Assembly (NCBI GenBank): GCA_032358165.1 | Contig: JAALGY010000017.1 | Location: 744,001-808,000 of the forward strand | Reading direction: 5' to 3' | Length of the DNA: 64,000 bases | DNA from: Diplosphaera chodatii | Lineage: Eukaryota > Chlorophyta > Trebouxiophyceae > Prasiolales > Stichococcaceae | In this document: positions 26,001-37,375 of the stretch, in pieces | Layout of the letters: every line of letters starts with the position of its first letter | How positions within the stretch are numbered: position 1 is the first letter of the stretch | The notes under the pieces: model-generated | Told to the model about the DNA's origin: nothing | Database searches by the model: none | The model's input: only the letters and a program-made list of their open reading frames with translations | Program-made: the position numbers and the translations under genes

Positions 26001-29000
26001 CAAGCGCCAGAGGCTGCTGGCGCAGGCTGCGGGGCAGGCGGATACTCCACAGGGGGGCCCGAGCGGCAGTAGTGCGGGGTATGCAGCCACTGCCATCGGC
26101 CCCCCAGACGCTGCTCCTGATGGACAGCAGGCTGGGCCTCAGGCTGCGAGTGCCTCAGCCGTGCCATCGCCAACAGGGGGTGCCGGCAGCCTGAGTTTGG
26201 CCGGTCACACCACTGGCGACATTGGCGGTGCCAGTTCGCCAGCTGACATTCGGCAGCAGCCTGCCGCTGACAACAGCATGAGCTTGCAGCCTGCCAGCCG
26301 GCACGCTCCGACGTACCTCAGGCGCAGGGATGCCAATGCAATACGAATCAGCAAGCGGGTCCTGGGCATCAAGTACAGCTGCGACGGCAGCGCCATCCCA
26401 CGCACCATTGACTTGCACTTGCTGCCCAGCGGGCGCATGCTTGGCAGCGTCACCAGGTCACGGCCCTCAGACGGTCTGGATCACATCCCCAGGGGCATGC
26501 TGAACCAGATCGAGCAGCAGCTGTGGGAGGCTGCTCGCGAGCGGCCCAGCAACACCAACATCATTGCCCTGCAGCGCCTGGAGCAGGGCGGCGTGCTCAG
26601 CAACAAGGCCCTGGGCGTACAGCTCCTGGGGAGCCACGAGCACACGCCCGCCATCGCAGCCGAGGCGGACAACCATGCCGCCAAGCGCTTGTTCAAACAA
26701 CCGCTATTAGCGCCTGCGGTGCGCGCTGACGCCTCGGCATGGCTGACGCTCGACGGAGGTCCAGCAGCTGCAGCCGCCGCTGCCACCGGCCCCAACAATG
26801 GCGGCGAGGCAGTGGCCCCAGCACCTGCTACACCTGCTGCCAGCCTCCAGCTTGCAGCTGCTCAGGGAGGCTCACAGCCAGCGGCGCAGCATACTGCCGC
26901 AGCACTGCATAGGATTGCAAGTGAAGTCTGGCGCCTTGCATATTGCTGGCATTCCACTGTGTGTCGGCCTCTGTTTCTGTACTGTTGCACACATGGCTGT
27001 ATGTTGCATACAACATCTTGTGCGCCTGTTATGTACTGACAGCTGGCCGTGTGCAACCTGCAGCTGCGAGTGGTAGCGCCAATGCCCAGGTGGGTAATAT
27101 GTGCTGCTAACCGTGTGCCAGTCAGGTGTTGTAGACGCATCAGAATGGTGACTGTTGTGAGCATCAAACGTCTTGTATTGTGCTGGCCACTGCAGGCAGC
27201 AATTGCTGGTGGCCCATCAGGGTGCTCCAGTGGCAGCAATGGACAGCAACCCATGCCGGTTCCCAGCCGCCATGTCGAGCCTGATGCGACTGGCATTGGG
27301 GCTGGTACCCCGCCGCAGCACGATGCCAGTGCTGCCGTTGGTGCAGCGTTCGCTGCACCTGTCACGCAGCCGCAGCCCCCATCCCCCGCTGCCGCTGCTC
27401 AGCAGGCAGCAGAAGGTGGGGCCCCGTTGCAGCATCCCCCCGAGCAACAGGCACAGCCTGCCCCGACTGCCCTGCAGGATCCTACAGGTACGACTCAATG
27501 TTCAGTTTCTGTTCACTTGCACGCTGGTTCACTGACCTCATGTGCTGTGCACTCAGCTGCAATCTGTATGTGCTGGATGCATATCGCTCATCATACCCCG
27601 TGTGCTGAATGCTCGGCAGACAGGACAGTGGCTGAGGTGATGTGTGTCACCTGGCAGGTGGCACACATGGCGGTGCAGTTCAGGTGAGGCCGCAATCATG
27701 GTAGCGCAGTGCCAAGTGCGCACACCAGCAAGCTGCTGATGTGGGTTGCACAGCTGCACTAGTTTTGCAGGTTGCAGTGGCAGCACGTCCAGCCCTGATT
27801 GTGACATGTGTTGGTCTGCATCTGCCATGTTCATTTACATTGAGCTCGCTAGTTCGTGCAGGCAAACTGGCAAGGGCAGGCAGCCGCTGCCCAGGCAGAG
27901 GCGGCGCAAGCAGAGCGAGAGCAGAAAGCGGCTGCTGCAGAGCACGCCGCTGCCCTTGCAGCGGCATTGGCAGACTCTGCGCAAGTCAGGCAGCAGCTGC
28001 AAGCGGATTCTGCAGAGCATGCCGTTTCTCTGGCGGCAGCACAGGCGGCTGCAGCAGGAGCCGAACAGCATTTGGAGGCCGCTGGTGCCAAGCATGCCGT
28101 TGCGCTGGCTGCAGCACAGGCGACAGCTAGGGAAGCCAAGCAGCAGCTGGAGGCAGAACTGGCGGTGCACGTCGTCGAGCGGCAGAAGCTGCAGACAGCG
28201 TTGGCAGACGCCCAGGACAGCGCAGCAGCGCAAGCAGCGGAGCAGGTGGCTGCAGTTGCTGCAGCACAGACAGCTGCTGCAGTTACCAAGCGGCAGCTGG
28301 AAGCAGATGCTGTCGAGCACATTGCCGTGCGGCGGCGGCTGGAGGCGGCGGTCGCAGAGGCTCAGCAGCAAGCGGCGGCAACGGCTGTGAAGGAAGCTGC
28401 TGCGCTGGCAGATGCACAGCGGCAGGCGGAGGTTGCAAAGGCAGCAGCCGCAGAGCGGCAGGCGGCCCTGTCGGAGGCCCACAAGCAAAGGAAGCAGGCC
28501 GAGGTTGCTCTCCAGGTACGAACTGCACCTGGGATCACCTTGAGCACTGTAATTGTGCAAGGGGGTCGGCCAAAGTACGAGTATCACTGCAGCAGCCGCA
28601 TCAAAGGGGTGATCAACACTAATGCACTCTTCTGGTGTTTACTTACACTTGTTTGCTTATATAAGATATATCACCACTGATGCTATTACTTTGGCCAGCC
28701 TGACGGGGGCGCTGGATTGCCTGCTGGCGCAGAAAGCTGACAAGGCGCTGGCAGCACAGATACAGCAGCGGGGGGCGGCCCGCAAGCATGGGGCGGCGTT
28801 GGCGGAAGCTGCACGCAAGTTGACAGCAGCTGAGGCGGAAACTGGGAGGCACTGGCAGGCGGCTGCCAGACTGACGACGGCACTTGCAGAGGCGTTAGGG
28901 AAGCAGAAAGCAGCCGAGGCCGACGCCCTGAAGCAGCGGCAGGTGGCCGCAGATGCGCAGGCCTCCCGGGCCGACGCGTGGCGGCGGGCCCAGCAGGCGG

Positions 29001-29724
29001 CGGCGGCAGCCGACGAAGCCAATGAGCGGTGAACTCTGTCAAGTTGTAGGGCTTAGGTGGCGTTGGCCTTGCAAGTCTTGCAGCTTTGCTGTGCTGCCTA
29101 GCTCCATGCTCAACAACCAGTGCATGTCACAGTAGCAACGCACATCGCATGCGGACGTATGACTGGCCACCTGCCTTGCTTGTCTTCCTTGCATTAGACG
29201 TGCCCCACGTCCCCATCGTAACACAGGCAGCGCAGCGCAGAGGCCGCACGGGCTGCGGCCATGGGGCGGGCGGATGCCCTGGAGCGGGAGGCCACGGCAG
29301 CCCGGCAGGAGGGGTCAGCCGCCAGGGCTGATGCGGATCGGTGGGCCGCGGCGTGCGGTGCCGCTGCGGCGCAGTGCAGCGCCATCGCAGCTGAGGCTGA
29401 GCGGCAGCGGGATGCTGCACAGGTGAGCGCCCCGGGCATATGCTGTTCGCTCTGCGTTCGTCTGACGCTCCTGATAAGCTCTACCAGTCCTGCTCAGAAA
29501 ACGATGTCCTCGTGCGACTGTGTGACAGCCACATTCGCATGATGTTGCAGGGGCTCTCCTTGCTGCTGCGGACGGCACAGGCTCACCCGGAGACGCGGCA
29601 CACAGCGGCAGGTGACGAGGCCCCAGTTGACATGAGAGCAGTTTGCCTTGAACGCGTCATTCTTCAGTCACCATGCAGCGAGCAAACGAGCGTGCCAGGT
29701 GACGCGCAGTTGTGTATGATGTAG
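23077..29724 (+). CDS. Gene 5: 14-exon modular protein S-P-Q with coiled coil and chimeric C-terminus (about 1596 aa)
   Basis: Close paralogue of gene 2; function unknown. Exons: 23077-23350, 23476-23642, 23746-24340, 24489-24514, 24622-24877, 25010-25321, 25424-26920, 27064-27089, 27196-27487, 27658-27683, 27862-28515, 28733-29028, 29227-29422, 29551-29724. They total 4791 nt, open in frame. Exons of 167, 312 and 196 nt have exactly the gene 2 lengths. Modules: S (about residues 92-200), P (about 614-705), Q (about 835-949), then coiled coil from about 1158. Modules P and Q lie in one 1497-nt exon here, whereas gene 2 keeps them on two exons. Three 26-nt micro-exons occur. The last exon reads GLSLLLR like its paralogues, but from about 29626 it runs into the antisense of an unrelated start region, so its final 30 or so residues are not family sequence. 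Confidence 0.78.
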
Positions 29725-29815
29725 CACTCCGAGGTGAACCATGAACTGTTGTGAGAGGAATTGGGGCGCGTGTCCAAGGCTGGGTCTGAACCGCAGATTC
29801 CCTGCCTAGAAAACA
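29625..29815 (-). pseudogene. Orphan 5' end (promoter, ATG and about ten codons) of a gene 4-like copy
   Basis: This stretch matches 22440-22620 closely over about 180 bp, in the same orientation. It includes the upstream motif, the start codon at 29660 and the first codons (MTRSRQTA.. against MARSRQTA.. in gene 4). The match stops at about 29626, inside the last exon of gene 5. No further gene 4-like exons follow on the minus strand, so this is a detached gene start left by a rearrangement. Whether it still drives antisense transcription into gene 5 is unknown. Confidence 0.7.
29779..29800 (-). promoter_or_regulatory. Shared upstream motif in the orphan 5' fragment
   Basis: GCTGGGTCTGAACCGCAGAT, 119 bp upstream of the orphan ATG at 29660. 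It is the same element as in front of gene 4. Confidence 0.5.
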
Positions 29816-29869
29816 TGCAAAGGTGCAAATGGGCAAGAGTCCGAGCGTATGGGAGCAGAAGGGTCTCAC

Positions 29870-32800
29870 CAGCTGGCTGCGGGGCCAGTGCAGGAGGCGC
29901 TGGTGCGGGCTGCACATGTGCAGCCTGTTGCGGGGCTTGGCCTCTGGGGGCAAGCTGGGGGACAGCGTCAGGACAGCTGCGCTCCTCCAGAACGGCAGCG
30001 CGCCTGTGGTCTGGCGGCATGGCAGGTGCGGTGAAGACTGCGTCACTGGCGTTTGCAGTGCGTCGGCGCTTTAGCGATATGGCAGCCGCAGCAGCAAGGC
30101 TGTTGCGCTTTTTCTTTGCCCCAGCTGACATGGCGGCTGCACCAATACTGTGGCAGGAGTTGGGATCATTGGCAGGTGTGGATCTGCCACCGCCACATGC
30201 GCACGCTTGTGAGCCACCCGCCGACGACGCAGTCTGAACGTGAACATACATGCCTGGTATCTGCACGCTGGTATAGATCATGCCGTTCGAGGATGAGAGG
30301 GAGGTACAACAGTGCAAGGCTGGAGCACAGCTGATTCACCTGCAGCCCTTCGATGATATTCGTAAGACCTGCAAACAATCGAGCAATGTGGTTTGGTCGC
30401 TGATATCTGCAAACGAACCCCCCGGATGCATTGTTTCTGTAAGTACGGATCTGGAGGCTCAGGCAGCGCAGGTGCGAAACCCTTTGCACTTCAGTGCAGA
30501 CAGCTCAGTTAGATGAACAGCCAGGGGACTTGAGAGAGCTATGTTACCTGCAAAGGCGTGCAAACCCGGTGCAGCAGTGTCCCCGCATGGCTGCCGAGGG
30601 CCGGGCTGCAAGTCTGCATCAGCAACAGCTCGTCGAGGGCGGGCATCACTGCTTGTAGTGGTACCAGCTGCTGCACCGCCATCAAGGCTGAGCCATGCGG
30701 GGGCATCAACATGCACCATGGGTGCTGCAAGCAAGGCTGTTGCAGAGCGCTGAGCCGCACAGATGCCTTGCTCGCGCTGACGCATGAACGTGGCGTCTGC
30801 GTGATCTTCTGCCGCCTGCATAATTGCCGTTGGGGCGCCGCGCCTGGGCAGGAGCTTCATGCCGAGGGCACGACGGCTGAGCACGCCATTTCGCTCCATG
30901 CGCTGCATCATCAGGATGGGCGCGCTGCCTGGCAGCTCGCCAGCTGTCTGCTGTAGCAGCTGATCCATCGCTGTCCGCACAGCCTTTGGGAGCTTGATGC
31001 CGTCGTTCTCCCGGTGCCGGACCGCTGTCCACAGCCGGCGGTGGTCTCCTCCGAGCAGATGCACCTTGATGCGCCTGGGAAGGGACTTGCTGCCGCCGAA
31101 TGGGATGCCCAGGGGTCGCTTGGCGACACTCACGCACTCAGTGGCATATGAGAGCTTGAGAGGAACCGCAGCGTGGCCGCTGGCGGGCTGCATGCCGCTC
31201 TTGCTGAGGGCCCCAGTCTGTATAGGCAGCGGCTGGCTGGCAGCTGGCACACTGGGTCCACTACAGTCGCCCAGGGCATTGCCGCCGGCCCTCAGGCTGC
31301 TGGGATGTATGACTGCGGGCGGCGGCACGGCGGAGCCACCCGCAGCTTGCCTCTCTGCCTGCTGCACGTGAGAGGCAGCGTGCGATGATGCCGCTGACCT
31401 CCTGCTGCTGTGAACCACGCCTGCCATGCCTGTGGACTGGCGTGCGCCCACTGCAGCTGGGCCGATGCCGCTCGCATTGGCGGGCCGCTGGCCGCCTGCA
31501 GGCGCCATGGGAGGGGTATGCACTGCATGCTGCTGCTGAGGGTGCGAATCTGTCTGTTGTGAGGCGTGAGCCTGGCCGGTGCCTGCCAGGCGAGCTGCTG
31601 CTGCAGCTAGCTTGGCTTGCTGCGACTGCACGTGTCAAAGGCGCTCGAGAGTCAGCACAGCATAAAAGCTTACTCTACATGCAGATGCTTGCTCTTCATG
31701 CACACCATTGCCTTGTTAACGGTGCAGAGTCAGCTGCAGGACTGGCTCACCTGATCGGCAGGGTCGTTGAACAACCCTGCATGATGAGTCACCACACTCA
31801 GCCACTCTGCCGACTTCCGAGAACAATCCAGATAGTTGCACACGCACATTATTCGCAGCACCCCTTTCCGCTACAGAGAGACACAGCATACAGAGGAGGC
31901 TTGCCTGCAATGGCCTGCAAGGCCAGCAGAGCAAGCATTGGTTGCTTGAGGGCAGGCAGCAGCTGGCATTGCTGTTGTGACGCTTGCTGAGATGAGACGG
32001 CAGGCCAAACCCATTGCAACGGCATGGCAGCCGTCAATGCAGCTGCTTTGCAGCCGTTGCGCAGGAAAGCAGCTTGAATGGCACGTGCTGTTGCAAAGTC
32101 CCGTGAGAAGGCCGCCGCCTGCTAGCATGTTGGCTACGTGTATTCAAGCACTGACTATTTAAGGCTCACATGCGTGCATCAGCATGTAGGTGTAAACAGC
32201 ACAGGGCTGGTTGCACAGGGGCTCACCTGCATAACAGCGTCTTGTGGACCTGCACATGTCAGGAGACTCATCAGTCATGCCTGCTATGGCACTGTACCTA
32301 GCAGTGTGAAGGCTGCAGCTGGCAATCACTACAATCGTATGTGTTTCAAAAATGGCAACAATGCCGATGGTTCCTGGCGTTTGCATCCTGGAGCTGCTTT
32401 TGCAATAACAAGTGTGGGAACAGCTGCCAGCAAGAGCTCACATCCTGCTGCAGCCAGCCGCTCATCCGGCGTGATGGACGGTGGCGCCAGCTGCACCACG
32501 ATGTGGTCCGAAGAGCTGCCTGGACTGAAGCCAAGTGCTGTACCTGGCGGCAGCTGATTGCTGGGCTCTGGTAGCTGTATGGCGAGCATAGGTCCAACTG
32601 CATTGTCTGCCACTGGGATGGGCAGCGATGCGTGCTCCCGAATGAGGGGCGCTTTGGTGCCCTTGCCCTCCACCTGTAAGTCGCGAGATGTCCACAGCAA
32701 CTTCATCTCATGCATCTCCATGCTTTGGTGCTTCTCGCATGCCAAGGTGCACTGCACAAATTGCATAGCCATCACTGACCTCTGCTGCTTGACACGTGTT

Positions 32801-35800
32801 GAGTACCCCGCAGTCAGGCAGCCCCGAATCTGGGCAAGGATGGCGCAACCGGAGCAGCTGGGCGTCTTCTGCATTGAATTGCAAGACGCCACTCAGCAGA
32901 ATGATGCCCGACAGCATCCTGATTGATCGTGCACGGGCTCTGTACCTGCAGTTCATATGACCGTACTTTGCCTATCTGAACACATGAGTGCCACCATGCA
33001 TCACACAGACTAGGTTGTAGGTTACTTCAGTTGATGCTGTGTGTGTGTCTCACCAGGATCAGCAGGGTCGGCGGGCGCAGGGCTGGCTGGGGCAGCGCGA
33101 GGATGATCATGTGGAGGAGCGGCTGCAGGGTAGTCGCGCAATGACACCGCAGGCTTTGTTGTAGCTGCATGGCTCTCAATACGGGGCATGACGCCAGCAT
33201 CCACCTGCGCTGCACCGCCACTGCTTGTTTGCACATGTTGCGCATTGGCCGCCTGCAAATCGAACATGGGTGTGCTGTGCGTGACAGTGCTCGAGGTGAT
33301 CAGTATGTGATCACATCATCAGCAGGCAGGTCAGAAAGCACGGGAACCCACAACAGCTCACCTGGCCTGTACGCTCTTGTACCACCCCTGCACGGAGTAC
33401 ATTATTCAGCTACCCGACCTTCAGAAGCCGATCTCACAGTTATAAATGGCTTTCGGACATTCTGCAGAAGCAGGTTCGCTCCGTCTGCACATGCTCAACG
33501 TGCAGAGCACACCACACATGAAAATGATGTGCTGTGCAGAACAGCCTTGCCATTAGTGGCACGTGACCCTGAGTTGAGGAGCTGCGTGACAGTTGCAGCC
33601 TAGGGGTACGTAGCGGCTGGTGGCGTTTGAGAACTCACAGGCAACATTCGAGCAGTGCTGTCAACCATGGACCATCCGAAAGGAGAGAGAGCTTGCCTGC
33701 AGTGGGCAGTGGAACTGGCATTGCAGGCTGTGTAGTGGGCATGCTGGGAGCTATCCGCAGCAAGGACAACTCTGGTGCTGCTTCCAGTTGTGCGGCTGCA
33801 GGGGGGCTGCTTGGTGGCGTCATGCAGGCCGATGTGTCATCTGACTTGCCGCCCCCGTATGGTTGGGCAGCAGCGGCAGCACTTGCTGTGCTCGTCCCAC
33901 CTGGAACCACCTGCAAGGCAGTGGCAGCCTGCATTGGACAGTGCGCTGTTTATAATAAGCATGTTGATACAGGTCATATTCTCATCACTGATGCCGAAAA
34001 GCAAGTGACCAGTAAAGCCACTTTGGCAGTTCACCTGCCCTGCAGCAACTTCTGTCACATCTGCAGGCGCTACAGGCTCAGCAGCCCCTGCTGGTCGGCA
34101 CATCCAGTGTCAGCGTGGAGTCAGATACATAGCTCAAATGTTTGTCGAGTATGCAAGATGGAATGTGAACCCACATGTGGAATGGGAGGGTATGGAGCAC
34201 ATACAGGTGCTACCTGCAGGAACCCCCGAGCTTGACAAGGCATACTGCACAGACTGCTGCCCAGGTGCAGGCCCCGGTGAGTGCTTCACCGTGAGTACTG
34301 ACAGACTGATGATGTTGCATCGGTTTGGCAGCCACTGCACCAATTGCCATGCCCCCACTGTGGGTACTGGCGGTAGCAGTGGCACATGCTGCAGGGACTG
34401 CCTGTGCCATACCAACCGCCTGCAAGTGTGTTTGCAGCCCTGAGAACTATCAACATTGCGGCACATCAGCAGGCGAGCAAGTCACACAGCACAGGGGCAA
34501 CACCGCGGACGCACCTGCCGTGCGGTGTCCTTGCAAGCACTCACAGGTGGCATCAGACTGAGCTGTTTTGCTGCTGGTTCCTCCAGCAAGGTGCTGGGGT
34601 CTGATGTGAGGTGACCTGCAGAAAAAGAAAGCAAACGTGGTTCACATAGTACAAAAACCTGCATCCCGAAAAATCGACAGACATGCACGAGTGCATGCAA
34701 CAACTCGGAGCGGCGCAGGTAAGCTATACCCTCAGGCAGCGCAAGCCTGACACGACTTGCCGCACTGACATGCCAGCTTTTGGTGCACCTGCTGATGGCA
34801 GACCTTTATGACGCTTGGCCGGTGTGCTCTCATCGACGGTGCTGACCTCGCGCTGCCGGACCAAGCCGGCAACAGCGTGCTCAGCTGCAGCCGGCTGATC
34901 TGCTGACATGGCTCCGCGGCTCCCCAGGATCCCCATGCCAACGGCATTTGGGCTGAGCTCACCGCTGCGCTCTGTATGCTGCAGAATCTGTGCGCCGGGG
35001 CTGCTTGGCTGCCCGCTGAACTGATGCGAGAGGTGCCGCATCTCTGGCTGTGCCATATCCGAGCTGCCCACGCCATCCACTAGCTGCGGCTGCGACACCT
35101 TGGCAAGCTGGCGCCCGCCAGGCGCCAGCAGCTGCTGCTCAGCATCTCTGGGGATAGGATCGCCGCCACTGGCTGGGTTGCCGAGGGGCAGCGCCGGCAG
35201 ACATGGGCGCAACTTGGCGTCCCCGAGCCCAAGGTCTGCAGCAGCGTTGCTGTTGGAGGGCTGCAAGGTGGTGTGGCCACAGACTGCGGTCTGTGCCTGC
35301 GGCCGCTGGCTCCCCGCCGATGTTGCGTCCTTGCCAATGCGGCCTTCAGGGGCACCGCGGGTGAAACCCGGGCAGCTGGTCACAGTTTCGGTTGGCGAAT
35401 GTGTAGCTGTGACACCCGCGGCCTGGCTCTCAGCCTGCTGCATGGCGGAGGCAGAGAATGCCATTGCTGATGCTGCCTGGCCTGGGCTCTGCCGGGCTGC
35501 TGTTGCTGTGCTGCGGACCGGCAGCTTTGCTGCTGACCAAAGGAGGGCAGCAGCATTTGCACACTTCTTGTTATTCGGCAAAAGCGGCGTCGCCACCTGT
35601 ACAATGAAACTGTCTATACAATTGGCCGCGGTACAGCTGAGCCTGGTGCCCGCTAGCAGCTGACTTCTAGGCTTCTTCAAATCTGCTGCCAAGGCGGCGC
35701 TGATTGGGTGAAACGCTGCCGGGCTGAGTTCAAGAGACCAGCTGCCTGGGGTAAGGGGCACAATGGTGCCCGTTGCATCTGCCTGTGAGTGAGAAGCATA

Positions 35801-36478
35801 CACTGCGCTCAAGATTCTGTGCTGTGATCACATTCTGGTGCTTCTCACAGACAATACGTAAGGCTGTGCAGATGGCTTGTGAGTCACCTCTCGACTTGTC
35901 AGTAATTTCACGCGGTCAGGCGGCCCGTTCCCTTGATGTGCTCGCTCAAACAGGAGGAGCTGGACATACTTGGCATCCAGCGTCAAGCCGCCAGACTCTG
36001 AGACGAACCCAGGCCAGCTTGCTGTCCGTAATCTGTCGTCAATGGTATCTGCAAGTGCAACATTCAGCTCGCACTACTGGCTGTCAGTATCGCACATGTA
36101 TTTGTCCTCGTGGCACAGTAAAGAACGACGCCATGTATGAAACGCAGGCTGCTCAGGGTACGATGACAACGGTTGCATGGTTCACCAGGTCTTTGCGAGC
36201 CCAACAGGCAGGATGCTTGGAGGGGCAGGGGCAGGAGCCACGGCAGGCTGCTCACCCGCAGTCGGCAGGCTGGGTGCTGCACAGGACAGATGATGAGTGC
36301 GACCATACAACGGTGTTTGCCATGGACTTTGGGGTGCGTGACTAGAAGGACGTGCCCCAGCCGCAGGTGCACTGCCATATTGAGTGCCATGGGCTGGAAG
36401 AACTGGAGGAACTGGAGGCGGCGCTGTCAGAATGGACCGAAGCCTTGGGTCGTGCGAGAGATCATAGTAGTAAGCCAT
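29870..36478 (-). pseudogene. Gene 6: long S-Q-S-Q family copy, frameshifted and truncated
   Basis: Function unknown. Exons (minus): 36478-36256, 36048-35888, 35782-34789, 34615-34515, 34419-34290, 34060-34035, 33910-33697, 33387-33362, 33252-33054, 32945-32780, 32673 to about 32330, 32249-32227, 32118-31905, 31776-31751, 31625-30548, 30368-30340, 30233-29870. It starts MAYYYDL..DPRLR, as in genes 2 and 5. The first S module (WPGFVSESGG, then SWSLELS) is followed by a decayed Q-like stretch, a second S module (DHIVVQLAPP) and a better Q module (VAKRPLG...GVLSRRALGMKLL). The exon 32945-32780 is 166 nt against 167 in genes 2 and 5, and its frame breaks inside it. After the donor at 29869 the sequence becomes the orphan 5' fragment, so all 3' exons are missing. 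Exons at 33697 and 31905 end at GC donors (GCAAGC). The donor of the 32673 exon and the exact end of the 34419 exon are not settled. It may still be transcribed. Confidence 0.55.
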
Positions 36479-37375
36479 GTATCTTCCAGGGGGCTGCTGC
36501 ATCTGAAAGCTGGAGCTGGAGAGAGCTGGAGCAAGCTTGAGGCCATCTGACTACATGCCCTCAGATCATTCGACGTAGCACGATCAACAGCATCTTGATA
36601 CACTTCAGACTGGTAGTAAATGTGCATCATAGGGCTCTGCCATCCTTTGAGCTGGGCGTCAGCTAGTCCGAGGTGTAACACTGGCGATGCGCACTTGTCT
36701 TGCGGGTGAATGAAGCTGGGTCTGTTCCCGCAGATTATTCCTAAAAGGGACTTTATACGGGCTAGAGTCTGCGTGACAAACTCTGTTGGTTGGCAGAGAA
36801 GGAACTAGACGGACATAGTTGAGATCCTTGAGATCTGCAGAGGACCTGGCATTCCCTGACCTGCGGATGCATCCATACCATGGCATGTCAGAACATCCGT
36901 GGGTGTGACAGTGGTCAGACCTTGCGCCACTGCTTTGCCGTACGCCCTGAACAACCCATCCCCTGTTTCAGCATGCCCTACCGGACCAACTGCATCACTG
37001 CAAATCCGCTCTGACGCCTGCCTAGGAATAGCTATGTGCGCAGCCTTTGCCCCTTGAGTTCCCACCTACCGACCTAATCTCAAACCACTCAAACCAGTTG
37101 GGTACAGCAGCAATGCACACTCTAAGTCTGAGCGGCTGTCCAGCCCTGCATTGAGACGATGTTACTGTGCACCAATTGGCATAGGCTGCACGACCGAGGG
37201 GTTCCTTGAGACGCCACTAGCACCACCTACCATTCAATCTGCAAGGAACAAACATGCCAGTGAAGTGCTGCACAGAATGACGCAGTCCCTGCACATGTCC
37301 TGTAGTCATGGTGCACGCTTCATCAGCTACACATTGCCAGGCAGGTGGGCAGGTTTGCCGGTTGCTGCGCATCCG
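36479..37375. other. Spacer between gene 7 (3' end) and gene 6 (5' end)
   Basis: About 900 bp. It holds the shared upstream motif at 36715-36741 (GCTGGGTCTGTTCCCGCAGA then TTATTCC), 237 bp upstream of the gene 6 ATG. No family exon is visible. The long distance to the ATG leaves room for an untranslated first exon. Confidence 0.45.
36715..36741 (-). promoter_or_regulatory. Shared upstream motif, gene 6
   Basis: Third copy of the GCTGGGTC...CCGCAGATTATTCC element, placed on the 5' side of gene 6 as it is for gene 4. Confidence 0.45.

Noticed and set aside
29664..30317. 217-codon open frame on the minus strand taken as one exon
   Set aside because: Only 30233-29870 fits the family (phase 0 in, phase 1 out at a strong GTGAGA donor). 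The rest reads through the orphan promoter segment.
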